19,793 nt of DNA. Source: Thermoleophilia bacterium (lineage in GTDB: Bacteria > Actinomycetota > Thermoleophilia > Gaiellales > JAICJC01). The position numbers and the translations under genes were made by a program. The notes beneath the pieces are model-generated. The model worked only from the letters and a program-made list of their open reading frames with translations. It was not told the origin of the DNA and did not search any database. The DNA lies in assembly GCA_025928435.1 (NCBI GenBank), contig JAICJM010000057.1:1-19793 (forward strand), in the 5' to 3' direction. Each line of letters begins with the position of its first letter. Positions within the stretch are counted from its first letter, which is position 1. Below are positions 1 through 8,262 of this stretch, piece by piece.

Positions 1-1
1 C

Positions 2-1858
2 AAGGACGAGGGCGACCTGGCCGGCGACCCGTCCGAGCTGCGCCCGATGCTGGCGGTGGCCGCGACCGAGCTGCCCGCCGGCGGCGACTGGGTGTACGAG
101 GTGAAGTGGGACGGCTACCGCGTCATCGCCGCGGTCGAGGGTGGCGAGGTGACGCTGCGCAGCCGCAACGGCAACGACCTCACCTCCCGGTTCGCCCAGG
201 TGGCCCGCGAGCTGCCGGGGGCGCTGCGCAGCGCCGACTGCGTGATCGACGGCGAGGTGTGCGCGCTCGACGAGGCGGGACGGCCGCGCTTCTCGCTGCT
301 CCAGCACGGCGGCGGGGCGCTCACGATGTACGCCTTCGACATCCTCATGCTCGACGGCCGCGACGTGACCACGCTCCCGCTCACCGAGCGCCAGGAGCTG
401 CTGGGCGAGACGCTGATCCCGGGCGAGAAGGTACGGCTCTCGGTGGCGTTCGAGGACGGGCCCGCGCTCCTGGAGCAGGCGCGCGCACACGAGCTCGAGG
501 GCGTCATCGCCAAGCGCCCCGCCAGCCGCTACCTTGCGGGACGACGGAGCGATGCCTGGGTGAAGGTGAAGACGCAGCAGCGCCAGGAGCTGGTGATCGC
601 GGGGTACACGCGCGGCCAGGGCCGGCGCGACAACGCGTTCGGGTCGCTCGTCCTCGCGGTGGAGCGTGACGGCGAGCTGGTCTGGGCCGGCAACTGCGGC
701 ACCGGCTTCGACGACGCCGAGCTCGACATGCTGATGGAGAGGCTCGCCCCGCTGCGGCGCGAGACGACGCCGCTCGGGGTCGCGCCGAAGATGCCGCGCG
801 TGCGCGCGGGCGACGTCACCTGGGTGGAGCCGGAGCTGGTGTGCGAGGTCGAGTTCCTCGAGTGGACGCGCGAGGGCCGGCTGCGCGCGCCGTCCTACAA
901 GGGCCTGCGCGACGACAAGCCGGCCGCCGAGGTGCACCGGGAGGAGGCGCGCCGCGAGCGGACGGCGGCGGCCGTGCGGCCGCTCGAGCTCTCCAACCTG
1001 GACAAGGTCTTCTGGCCCGGCGAGGGAATCACGAAGGGCGACCTGATCGAGTACTACCGGGCGGTCGCCGAGGTGACCGTGCCGCACCTCGAGAACCGGC
1101 CATTCACGATGAAGCGCTACCCGGACGGGATCGCCGCGAAGCCGTTCTTCCAGAAGAACGCGCCGTCGCACATGCCCGACTGGATCCCGACCGCGGAGTT
1201 CCCGGCCACGTCGCGCGACACGCGCGAGAAGCGGATGATCCGCTACCCGCTCGTGAACGAGGAGGCCGCCCTCCTGTGGATGGCCAACATGGGCTGCATC
1301 GACCTGAACGCGTGGTGCTCGCGGATCGACAGGCCCGACCGGCCGGACTTCGCGCTCTTCGATCTCGACCCGACGCCGGAGGCCGGTTTCGCCGCCGCCG
1401 CCGAGGTGGCGCTGCTCGTGCGCGACGCCCTCGCCGCCGTCGACCTGCGCGGCTACCCCAAGACGAGCGGCTCCGACGGCGTGCACGTGCTCGTGCCGCT
1501 GGCCCGGCGCTACGGCTACGACCAGACCCGCGGAGTCGTCCTTGCCATCTCGCGCGCGCTGGCCTCGATGCGGCCCGACCTGGTCACGACCGAGTGGTCG
1601 AAGGCGAAGCGCCGCGGCGTCCTGATCGACGCGAACCAGAACGGGCCCGGCCGCACGATCGCGTTCGCCTACTCGGTGCGCCCGAAGCCCGGCGCGCCGG
1701 TCTCGACGCCGGTCACCTGGGACGAGCTGCGCGCCGGCGTCGACCCGGACGCCTTCACGATGCCGGTCGTGCTGAACCGCGTGGCCCGCATGGGCGACTT
1801 GCAGGCCCCGGTGCTGGAGGACCGCCAGGCCCTCGGCGCCGCGTTGCGGTCTCTGTAG
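2..1858 (+). CDS. ligD: ATP-dependent DNA ligase LigD, ligase + polymerase domains (5' partial)
   Basis: LigD seals double-strand breaks in bacterial non-homologous end joining, working with Ku at broken ends. The frame is already open at base 2, so the start lies upstream; the visible part is about 618 codons. The ligase domain comes first. LRPMLA is followed by EVKWDGYR, whose Lys is the AMP-accepting residue of the KxDGxR motif. WVKVK (motif V) and SYKGLRDDK (end of the OB fold) follow. The primase-polymerase domain fills roughly the last 290 residues: LSNLDKVFWP, KPFFQKNAPSH, the metal-binding FDLDPTP, SGSDGVHVLVPL, and the third Asp in LIDANQN. The order is LIG then POL, the reverse of the mycobacterial POL-PE-LIG order. 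An N-terminal phosphoesterase domain could lie outside the window. No Ku gene is in view. A palindromic hairpin begins 12 nt after the stop. Confidence 0.95.
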   Translation, partial: KDEGDLAGDPSELRPMLAVAATELPAGGDWVYEVKWDGYRVIAAVEGGEVTLRSRNGNDLTSRFAQVARELPGALRSADCVIDGEVCALDEAGRPRFSLLQHGGGALTMYAFDILMLDGRDVTTLPLTERQELLGETLIPGEKVRLSVAFEDGPALLEQARAHELEGVIAKRPASRYLAGRRSDAWVKVKTQQRQELVIAGYTRGQGRRDNAFGSLVLAVERDGELVWAGNCGTGFDDAELDMLMERLAPLRRETTPLGVAPKMPRVRAGDVTWVEPELVCEVEFLEWTREGRLRAPSYKGLRDDKPAAEVHREEARRERTAAAVRPLELSNLDKVFWPGEGITKGDLIEYYRAVAEVTVPHLENRPFTMKRYPDGIAAKPFFQKNAPSHMPDWIPTAEFPATSRDTREKRMIRYPLVNEEAALLWMANMGCIDLNAWCSRIDRPDRPDFALFDLDPTPEAGFAAAAEVALLVRDALAAVDLRGYPKTSGSDGVHVLVPLARRYGYDQTRGVVLAISRALASMRPDLVTTEWSKAKRRGVLIDANQNGPGRTIAFAYSVRPKPGAPVSTPVTWDELRAGVDPDAFTMPVVLNRVARMGDLQAPVLEDRQALGAALRSL

Positions 1859-1869
1859 CGCGAAAAATC

Positions 1870-1902
1870 GGGGACTGTCCCCGCCCCGCGGGGACAGTCC
1901 CC
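1870..1902 (+). repeat. Stop-proximal palindromic hairpin, copy 1
   Basis: GGGGACTGTCCCC (1870-1882), a 7-nt spacer GCCCCGC, then the exact reverse complement GGGGACAGTCCCC (1890-1902). Two spacer bases on each side also pair, giving a 15-bp stem with a CCC triloop. Each arm is itself a 5+1+5 interrupted palindrome. It starts 12 nt after the ligD stop and may act as a terminator or mRNA 3'-end stabiliser, although no T-tract follows. A second copy with the same plan is at 13162-13192. Confidence 0.85.
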
Positions 1903-1909
1903 CTCCCGG

Positions 1910-1945
1910 TTGCGGCTCCACCCGCAACGTGCGAACATACGTTCG
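1910..1945 (+). promoter_or_regulatory. Predicted promoter with LexA-like (SOS) operator
   Basis: CGAACATACGTTCG at 1932-1945 fits the Gram-positive/actinobacterial LexA box (CGAAC-N4-GTTCG, also written CGAACRNRYGTTYG) at every defined position. A possible -35 TTGCGG (1910-1915) lies 17 nt before GAACAT (1933-1938), so the box would cover a -10 element and repressor binding would block transcription of the cyclase fusion gene. The box is visible directly. The promoter assignment is weak because the -10 is poor. Confidence 0.6.
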
Positions 1946-2000
1946 TCGAGCGATGGGAGAAAGAGTGGGCCGGGAAGCGTCCGTGTGCCAGACTGCATCC

Positions 2001-5000
2001 ATGGTGGTGACGGAGGGAGAGCGCCGCGTCGTTGCGGTGCTGATGGCGGATGTGGCCGGCTCGACGGCGATCGGCGAGCAGCTCGGTCCCGAGCGGTCCA
2101 AGTTCCTCTTCGACGAGGTCGTCCGGCTGATGGCGGAGCAGGTCGAGCGCTACGACGGGACCGTCGCACAGCTGCTCGGCGACGGCCTGCTCGCGGTCTT
2201 CGGCGCGCCCGTCGCGCACGAGGACGACAGCGAGCGGGCGGTGCGCGCCGGCCTCGCCCTGCAGCGCGCCCTGGCCGCCTACTCCCGTGACGTCGACGAG
2301 GCCTACGGCATCGAGCTGCGGGCCCGCGTCGCGGTAAACACGGGCCCGGTGCTGATCACGCCCGACTCCGACGGCGCGGAGCACTTCAATGCCCTCGGCG
2401 ACACCGTGAACGTGACCGCCCGTCTGCAGGCGCTGGCCGGCGAGGCCGACGTCATGCTGGGGCCGGACACCGCCGTCCAGGTGCGTGGCTGCTTCGAGCT
2501 CGAGGATCTCGGGCCGACGGAGCTTCGGGGGCGGTCGCGCCCCGTCGACCGCTACCGGGTCGTGGGCGAGCGCGACCGCGGCGCCCGGCCGGCGGACGGC
2601 CCGCTCGTCGGGCGCGCGAACGAGCTGGGTGAGGTGCGCGGCGCCTTCGAGCGGCTCGGCGACGGGATCGGCGTCATCGTCTCGGTCACCGGCGAGCCGG
2701 GGATCGGGAAGTCGCGCCTGGCGGCCGAGTCCGTCGACCCGTTCCGCGACCGGCTGAAGGTGCTCGTCGGCCGCGGCCTCTCCTACACCCAGGGCTTCTC
2801 GTACTGGCCGATCCGCGACCTGCTGCGCGACTGGCTCGGCGCCTCGGCGACCACGAGCGAGGCCCGCATCCGCTTCGACCTCAAGGCAGCGCTGCACGAG
2901 CTCTATGGGCCTGGCGACGACCGCTACCCCTTTCTCGCCAACCTGCTCGGGCTGCAGGAGGCCGACCGGCGCGCGGCCGCCTACCTGCGCGAGTTCTCAC
3001 ACGACGTCCTGCACCGGCGCAGCCTCGAGGTGGTGGCCGACCTGCTCACGCGCCTGGCCGCCGAGCGCCCGCTGCTGGTCGTGTTCGAGGACCTGCACTG
3101 GGCGGACGAGCTCACGCTGCAGGCGGTGGAGAGCCTGCTCGACCTGACCGAGACCGAGCCGCTCGGCATCGCGCTCCTCTACCGCAGCGAGCGCGAGCTC
3201 CCGTCGTGGGGCGTCGGGGAGCGCGCCCGCCAGCACTACCCTCACCGTTATGTAGAGGTTGAGCTTCGTGCCCTCGGCGGCGATGCGACCCTCGAGCTCG
3301 CCCAGGCGCTCGCGGACGCGCCGCTGCCCGAGGCCGTCGCCGAGCTGATCGCCCAGCGCGCCGGCGGAAACCCGCTGTTCGTGAGCGAGGCGCTGCGCGA
3401 CCTCGTCGAGCGGGGCGCGCTGCGGCGCGTGAACGGCGGTTGGGAGCTGGCGGTCGATCCCGGCCGGCTCGAGGTGCCCGCGCTCGTCCAGGGCGTGCTC
3501 CAGGCCCGCCTCGACCGGCTGGACGCCGCCGGCCGCGAGACGGTCGCGGTCGCCGCCGTGATCGGCCGCCGGTTCGGGATGCCGCTGCTCGAGCGCGTCC
3601 TGCGCCCCGACATGCTGCCGGCCGCCCTGCTCGAGCTGCAGCGGCTCGACCTCATCGTCGAGGAGCGCCGCCGCCCCTACCCCGAGTACCGCTTCCGCCA
3701 CGGCCTCGTCCAGGAGGCCGCCTACGCCAGCCTGACCGAGTCCGACCGCCAGGAGCTGCACCGGCGTGTCGGCGTGGCGCTCGAGGAGCTGGCCGGCGAC
3801 GAGAAGAGCGGCACGACGCTGGCGCTGCTCGCCCGTCACTTCAGCGCCGCCGACGATCCCGCCCGGGCGGCCGAGTACCTGATCCGGGCCGGCGACGACG
3901 CCCGCGCGATGTACGCCAACCAGGAGGCGATCCGGCACTACCGCCAGGCGCGCGAGTTCCTGGCCCGGATGGGCGACGACCGCCGCTCGCGCGAGACGCT
4001 CTTCAAGATCGCCCTCGTCCACCACCTGGCGTTCAACTTCGCCGAGGCGGAGCGGGCCTACGACGAGGCGTTCGCGTGCAAGGTCGTGCCGCTCGACCAG
4101 CCCGAGCCGACGGAGCGGCTCGCCACCGCGCTGCTGCGGCCCGACGCGCTCGCCCCCGGGCTCGACTACGTCTCCGAGACGAGCGCCCTCACCGCCCACC
4201 TGTTCCGCGGGCTGCTCCTGATCGACCGCGACCTGAACGTGATGCCGTCCCTGGCCGAGAACTTCCGCGTCTCCGGCGACGGGCTCACCTACCTGTTCCA
4301 GCTGCGGGAGAGCGCGTGCTGGAGCGACGGCGAGCCGGTCACGGCGCACGACTTCGTCTACACGTGGGAGCGGGCGCGCCAGCGCTCGACCGTGACGGCC
4401 TTCCTGCTCCAGGACGTCGAGGGGGCGACGGCCCTCGACGACCACACGCTCGAGGTGGTGCTGCGCGAGCCGCGCAACTACTTCCCCTACGTGCTCGCAT
4501 CGACCTACTCCTACCCGTGGCCGCGCCACCTGTGCGAGTCGCAGGGCGACGAGTGGCACCGCGGCCAGCCGCTGGTCTCGAACGGGCCGTTCCTGCTCGA
4601 GAGCATCGACGACGATCGCCTGGTGATGGTCGCCAACCCGCGCTGGACGGGGCGCCGCGGCAACCTGCGCGAGATCGAGGTCGACTTCCGCATCCATGCC
4701 ACGACGACCGCGGTGAAGGACCTGTGGGCGTCGGGCCGGGTGGACGTGCTCTCCATGCCCTTCGTGCCGGAGGAGGACGACGAGGCCTGCGTCGACCTGG
4801 CGCCGACCCTCGGGACGGCCATGATCGGCTTCCGCAGCGACCGCGGCCCGCTGGCCGACGTGCGCGTGCGCCGGGCCGTCGCGGCCGCGCTCGCCCCGGT
4901 CGCCCGCGCGTTCCCCGAGAGCGGGCTCATCAGCCGCCCGGCGGAGAACGGCGGCCTCCTGCCGCCGGCGATGCCGGGACACGACCACCACGTCTCCGCC

Positions 5001-5552
5001 GCGCTCGATCTCGACGGCGCCCGGGCGCTCGTCGCCGAGGCGGGCTACCCCGGCGGCGAGGGCCTGCCGCGGCTCCGGCTGCTGATCGCGAAGGGCTTCT
5101 CGGTGCTGCTCGACACCATTGAGGCCGCTTTCGCCGAGATCGGAGTCGGCGTCGACTTCACCGTGAGCGAGCGGGCCATCCGCACCGCAGACGACGACTC
5201 CGACCTGTGGATGGGCGCCTGGCTGGCCGACTACCCCGATCCGGACGGCTTCTTCCGCGGGCTGCTCGAGGATCCGTGCGACCCGGTCGCCGAGCCGGAG
5301 ATGACCGGCGAGCTGCGCGACCTGCTGAGCCGCGCGCGCGCCTCGCGCGACCAGGACGAGCGGCTCGAGATGTACGGGCACGTCGACCGGCTGCTCGTGG
5401 CCGAGTGGTGCGTCCTCGTGCCCGTGGCCTACCTGCGCACGACGGTCCTGCGGCGGCCGTGGGTGCACGGCCTGTGGGCGAACGCGCTCACGCCGTTCCG
5501 GCTCGACGGCGTCATCGTCGACCGCGAAGAGCACCCGGACGCCGCCGGGTGA
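2001..5552 (+). CDS. Class III adenylate/guanylate cyclase - STAND ATPase - SBP family 5 fusion
   Basis: One uninterrupted protein of about 1183 residues. Residues ~8-165 are a class III cyclase: metal-binding Asp in MADVAGST and LLGDGLLAVFG, transition-state Asn and Arg in VNVTARL. Residues ~205-600 are an AAA/STAND ATPase with Walker A GEPGIGKS (~231) and Walker B LLVVFEDLHWAD (~360). A short helical, TPR-like stretch follows. From about 710 to the end is an oligopeptide-binding domain (SBP_bac_5, as in OppA/DppA): LTAHLFRGLLLIDRDLN, DGLTYLFQLRE, SDGEPVTAHDFVYTWERA, SNGPFLLES. There is no signal peptide or membrane segment, so the binding domain should be cytosolic. The adenine-selecting Lys (here Gln) and its partner Asp/Thr (here Asn) are replaced, so product and activity are uncertain. 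ATG 2001 starts just before the cyclase fold; GTG 1965, with GGAG 5 nt ahead, is an alternative. A LexA-like box lies upstream, and the stop overlaps the EamA start. Likely a ligand-sensing signal protein (inference). Confidence 0.92.
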   Translation: MVVTEGERRVVAVLMADVAGSTAIGEQLGPERSKFLFDEVVRLMAEQVERYDGTVAQLLGDGLLAVFGAPVAHEDDSERAVRAGLALQRALAAYSRDVDEAYGIELRARVAVNTGPVLITPDSDGAEHFNALGDTVNVTARLQALAGEADVMLGPDTAVQVRGCFELEDLGPTELRGRSRPVDRYRVVGERDRGARPADGPLVGRANELGEVRGAFERLGDGIGVIVSVTGEPGIGKSRLAAESVDPFRDRLKVLVGRGLSYTQGFSYWPIRDLLRDWLGASATTSEARIRFDLKAALHELYGPGDDRYPFLANLLGLQEADRRAAAYLREFSHDVLHRRSLEVVADLLTRLAAERPLLVVFEDLHWADELTLQAVESLLDLTETEPLGIALLYRSERELPSWGVGERARQHYPHRYVEVELRALGGDATLELAQALADAPLPEAVAELIAQRAGGNPLFVSEALRDLVERGALRRVNGGWELAVDPGRLEVPALVQGVLQARLDRLDAAGRETVAVAAVIGRRFGMPLLERVLRPDMLPAALLELQRLDLIVEERRRPYPEYRFRHGLVQEAAYASLTESDRQELHRRVGVALEELAGDEKSGTTLALLARHFSAADDPARAAEYLIRAGDDARAMYANQEAIRHYRQAREFLARMGDDRRSRETLFKIALVHHLAFNFAEAERAYDEAFACKVVPLDQPEPTERLATALLRPDALAPGLDYVSETSALTAHLFRGLLLIDRDLNVMPSLAENFRVSGDGLTYLFQLRESACWSDGEPVTAHDFVYTWERARQRSTVTAFLLQDVEGATALDDHTLEVVLREPRNYFPYVLASTYSYPWPRHLCESQGDEWHRGQPLVSNGPFLLESIDDDRLVMVANPRWTGRRGNLREIEVDFRIHATTTAVKDLWASGRVDVLSMPFVPEEDDEACVDLAPTLGTAMIGFRSDRGPLADVRVRRAVAAALAPVARAFPESGLISRPAENGGLLPPAMPGHDHHVSAALDLDGARALVAEAGYPGGEGLPRLRLLIAKGFSVLLDTIEAAFAEIGVGVDFTVSERAIRTADDDSDLWMGAWLADYPDPDGFFRGLLEDPCDPVAEPEMTGELRDLLSRARASRDQDERLEMYGHVDRLLVAEWCVLVPVAYLRTTVLRRPWVHGLWANALTPFRLDGVIVDREEHPDAAG

Positions 5553-6496
5553 GCTCACCGGCCGAGCCGGCGCCCGCGCCGGCGGCGTCCGCGGGGCAGC
5601 CTCCCGCGGCGGAGGTGATGGCCGCCTTCGCTGCGATCTACTTCGTCTGGGGATCGACGTTTCTCGCCATCCGCTACGCGGTGGAGACGATCCCGCCGTT
5701 CGCGATGATGGCCGGGCGGTGCCTCTTCGGCGGGGCGGTGCTGCTCGTGCTCGGGTTGATCCGGGAGCGCGACCCCGACTGGCCGACGCGGCGGGAGTGG
5801 GGCGGGGCGCTGGTGATCGGGACGCTCCTCTTCGTCGGCTGCCACGGCGTGCTCGCGTACGCCGAGGAGCGGGTGCCGTCCGGCATCGCCGCCCTGTGCC
5901 TGGCGACGATCCCGCTCTTCGTCCCCCTGCTCGCCTGGGCGCTGCCGGACGGGCGGCCGCCGTCGCGGCGGCGGGCCGGGGCGTTCGTGGTCGGGTTCGC
6001 CGGCGTCGCGCTGCTGGTCGCCTCCCAGGGGACGGGCGGCGGGCTGCATGCGACCGACGCGGCGCTCCTGGTCGGGAGCGCCCTCTCGTGGGCGGCCGGG
6101 ACGGTCGCCACGCGCGTGGTGCCCGTGCCGCGCTCACCCGTGCTCGGCGCGGCGATGCCACTGCTCGCGGGCGGCATCATCCTCGTCCTCGTCGCCGCCG
6201 GGTCGGGCGAGCTCTCGTCGCTCCACGTCAACGATGTCTCGGGCCGCTCGATCGCCGGCCTCGCGTACCTCGTTGTGTTCGGGACCGTCCTCACCTTCTC
6301 CGCCTACGTCTGGCTTCTGCGGGTCGTCGCGCCGGCGCGGGTCGCGACGTACGCGTTCGTGAACCCGGCGGTGGCGGTCGTGCTGGGGTGGGCGGTCGCG
6401 GGCGAGTCGCTCACCGCGGGCGCCGTCGTGGCGAGCGCCGTGATCGTGGCCGCCGTCGCGGTCGCGGTCTCCGAGCGCGAGCCGGCCCCGGTCTGA
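5549..6496 (+). CDS. EamA/DMT-superfamily transporter
   Basis: A 315-residue inner-membrane protein with about ten hydrophobic helices in two homologous halves, the EamA (RhaT/YedA) plan. The first helix, AAFAAIYFVWGSTFLAIRYA, has the WGS signature of this family. The second half has LVVFGTVLTFSAYVWLLRVV and ARVATYAFVNPAVAVVLGW, both typical of EamA exporters. Family members export metabolites such as amino acids or other small molecules; the substrate cannot be read from the sequence. The GTG start at 5549 overlaps the TGA of the cyclase fusion gene (GTGA), so translational coupling is expected and the two genes form one transcription unit. An Ala/Pro-rich cytosolic N-terminal tail of about 25 residues precedes the first helix. 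Confidence 0.9.
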   Translation: MSSPAEPAPAPAASAGQPPAAEVMAAFAAIYFVWGSTFLAIRYAVETIPPFAMMAGRCLFGGAVLLVLGLIRERDPDWPTRREWGGALVIGTLLFVGCHGVLAYAEERVPSGIAALCLATIPLFVPLLAWALPDGRPPSRRRAGAFVVGFAGVALLVASQGTGGGLHATDAALLVGSALSWAAGTVATRVVPVPRSPVLGAAMPLLAGGIILVLVAAGSGELSSLHVNDVSGRSIAGLAYLVVFGTVLTFSAYVWLLRVVAPARVATYAFVNPAVAVVLGWAVAGESLTAGAVVASAVIVAAVAVAVSEREPAPV

Positions 6497-6520
6497 GCCG
6501 CCTCACGCCCGAGCAGGAAT

Positions 6521-6549
6521 TTGACAGCGACACAGTTACGATATATCGT
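6521..6549 (+). promoter_or_regulatory. padR promoter with palindromic operator
   Basis: TTGACA (6521-6526), a 17-nt spacer, then TATCGT (6544-6549). The perfect 12-bp palindrome ACGATATATCGT (6538-6549) covers the -10. AT-rich palindromes containing GATATATC-type cores are usual PadR operators, so negative autoregulation is likely. The AT-rich sequence stands out against its GC-rich surroundings. Confidence 0.7.
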
Positions 6550-6596
6550 GATGTGACGCGATAGTCATGAAACCAGAGAATCAGGAGGATTCCCAG

Positions 6597-7238
6597 ATGA
6601 CGTACGCAGAGACGATTCCGATGGGCGGCCACGGCAGACGCCACCGCCATCGGATGCACAAGTTCGCCCGTCGCCGGCACGGCGGGGGCGACCCCTTCGC
6701 CCCGTTCGGGCGCGGCTGGGGCAAGGGCGAGAACGCCTTCTTCGGCGGCCGCGGCCGCAGGGCCGGGCGCGGCGACATCCGCGCTGCGATCCTCGCCCTC
6801 CTCGCCGAGGAGAGCATGCACGGCTACCAGATCATCCGCGAGCTCGGCGAGCGCACCGGCGGGGCCTGGAACCCCAGCCCCGGATCGGTCTACCCGACGC
6901 TCCAGCAGCTCGAGGACGAGGAGCTCGTGCGGCAGCAGGGCTCCGGCACCGGCCGCCGCGTCTACGAGCTGACCGACGCCGGCCGCGAGGCGGCCGCGGC
7001 GCTGCCCTCACCGGCCCCGTGGGAGCAGGTGGCAGCCGAGGCTCACGACGAGCACGGCGACCTGCGCAGCCTCGTGTTCCAGGTGCTCGGCGCGGTGCGG
7101 CAGGTCGCGATGGCCGGGACGCCGGACCAGCGCGAGAAGGCGCAGGAGGTGCTGCGCACCACCCGCCGCAGCCTGTACGGGATCCTGGCCGAGGAGGACG
7201 ACGCTCCCGGCGGGACGCCCGGGGGAACGACCGTCTAG
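6597..7238 (+). CDS. PadR-family transcriptional regulator
   Basis: A 213-residue repressor-type protein. The N-terminal ~60 residues are rich in Gly, His and Arg (HGRRHRHRMHKFARRRHGGG), a low-complexity extension common in actinobacterial PadR proteins; it might bind metal or contact DNA non-specifically. The winged helix follows: GDIRAAILALLAEESMHGYQ, IIRELGERTGGAWNPSPGSV, YPTLQQLEDEELV and YELTDAGRE. These are the diagnostic PadR motifs. The C-terminal part (LRSLVFQVLGAVRQVAM onward) is a helical dimerisation region. ATG 6597 is chosen because AGGAGG (6583-6588) sits 8 nt before it; an in-frame ATG at 6567 has no such site. PadR proteins often control efflux or detoxification genes. The nearest candidate target, besides itself, is the preceding EamA gene, but no direct link is visible. 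Confidence 0.93.
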   Translation: MTYAETIPMGGHGRRHRHRMHKFARRRHGGGDPFAPFGRGWGKGENAFFGGRGRRAGRGDIRAAILALLAEESMHGYQIIRELGERTGGAWNPSPGSVYPTLQQLEDEELVRQQGSGTGRRVYELTDAGREAAAALPSPAPWEQVAAEAHDEHGDLRSLVFQVLGAVRQVAMAGTPDQREKAQEVLRTTRRSLYGILAEEDDAPGGTPGGTTV

Positions 7239-7255
7239 AGCCGGCGGGCGGCGGG

Positions 7256-7270
7256 CGGCTCAGTGAGCCG
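7256..7270. terminator. Bidirectional hairpin between convergent genes
   Basis: CGGCTC-AGT-GAGCCG forms a 6-bp GC-rich stem with a triloop in the 63-bp gap between the stops of padR (+) and the PHP gene (-). No T-tract is present on either side. It is the only obvious terminator candidate for either gene. Confidence 0.5.
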
Positions 7271-7301
7271 GAGTCGCCCGCACCCGCCTCGGGCGCGCCG
7301 C

Positions 7302-8228
7302 CTAGAGTGCGACGGGGTTCGACCAGGCCGTGCCGCCGGCGGTGTCCGCCAGCTCGATGCGGGCGGCGGCGGCGCCGGGCGGCGGCGCGAACTCGACGGC
7401 GGTGATCAGCCCGGTCGACGGGTCGCGGTCGACGATCCTGGCCCGGTGGCGGAACGCGAGCCGGCCGACCATCGCCCGGCCGCCGTCCTCCGGCCCGGTG
7501 CACAGCGTGACCGAGCGGCAGGGGCTGCAGCGCACGAGCAGGCCGCCGGGAACCGGCTCGATCGTGTCGAAGCGCGGGCCGGTCGACGAGTAGCAGGCGC
7601 CGCTGCGCAGGGCGGCGACGACGCCCTCGGGCGTGGCCTCGGCGGCGTGGGCCATCGTCCAGGCATAGCCCGAGTCGAAGCCGGCGTAGTGGGTGTCGTC
7701 GCAGGCGACGGCGAAGCAGGGATGGCCGCCGTCGAGCAGCGTGTCCCAGTGCACGGTCGAGAGGCCCCGGCCGCACTCGATCTCGCAGCCGGCGTTGTAG
7801 ACCTCGATGCCGACGACCGCGGGCAGGCCGGGCACGAGGTCCATCGGCACGCCGGTCCAGTAGGGATGGGCGATGTAGGCGACCCCGCCGTGCTCGGCGA
7901 CGAACTCCATCGCGTCGGGCAGGTCGGGATAGCTGCCCTCGTCGTCGGGATCGATCTCGAGCTCACGGTCGAGGCCGTAGACGAGCACGTCCACCCACAC
8001 GCCCCCGGGCGTGCGGCAGGTGAGCTCGATCCCGGGCACGAGCACCATCCCGTCCCGTTCCGGCGGATGGGTGATCGTCCAGTGGTCGGTGACGGCGAGG
8101 GCGTCCCACTCGGCGCGCTCGTAGTGGTCGACGAGCGCCTCGGGCTGGAGCTCGCCGTCGGAGCGGGTGGTGTGGGCGTGGAGCGCACAGCGCAGCCACG
8201 TGCCCTCTGTCTGGAAGGGGTTCGTCAT
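7302..8228 (-). CDS. PHP-domain metal-dependent phosphoesterase (CehA/McbA-like)
   Basis: A cytosolic protein of about 308 residues with a PHP metallophosphoesterase domain. The metal-ligand motifs appear in order: LHAHTTRSDG (HxH plus Asp), VTDHWTI, PGIELTC, YIAHPYW and ACDDTHY. They line a trinuclear metal site in this family. The C-terminal ~90 residues (GGLLVRCSPCRSVTLCTG and onward) look like the beta-rich extension common in CehA/McbA-type proteins. Substrates vary from histidinol phosphate to nucleotides or phosphodiesters and cannot be assigned here. The start MTNPF at 8228 is chosen by distance to the HxH motif; ATG 8252 is in frame and would add 8 residues. No strong ribosome site is seen for either. 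It follows the racemase-family gene by 34 nt (10 nt with the longer start), so the two are probably an operon. Confidence 0.88.
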   Translation of the reverse strand: MTNPFQTEGTWLRCALHAHTTRSDGELQPEALVDHYERAEWDALAVTDHWTITHPPERDGMVLVPGIELTCRTPGGVWVDVLVYGLDRELEIDPDDEGSYPDLPDAMEFVAEHGGVAYIAHPYWTGVPMDLVPGLPAVVGIEVYNAGCEIECGRGLSTVHWDTLLDGGHPCFAVACDDTHYAGFDSGYAWTMAHAAEATPEGVVAALRSGACYSSTGPRFDTIEPVPGGLLVRCSPCRSVTLCTGPEDGGRAMVGRLAFRHRARIVDRDPSTGLITAVEFAPPPGAAAARIELADTAGGTAWSNPVAL

Positions 8229-8262
8229 CGCCGGGTCGGGCGAATCTACCATCGCGTGGGCC

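Noticed and set aside
4130..5552. The solute-binding part as a separate gene
   Set aside because: The frame is continuous with the ATPase part, no ribosome site with a start is seen at the domain junction, and no signal peptide follows.
2997..6161. 1054-codon open frame on the minus strand opposite the cyclase fusion and EamA genes
   Set aside because: Its translation is low-complexity Arg/Ala/Gly/Pro with no recognisable domain; long antisense frames are expected in very GC-rich coding DNA, and the plus-strand frame has clear domains throughout.
6567..6596. ATG 6567 as the PadR start
   Set aside because: The strong AGGAGG site at 6583-6588 is correctly placed for ATG 6597 and would lie inside the coding region of the longer form.
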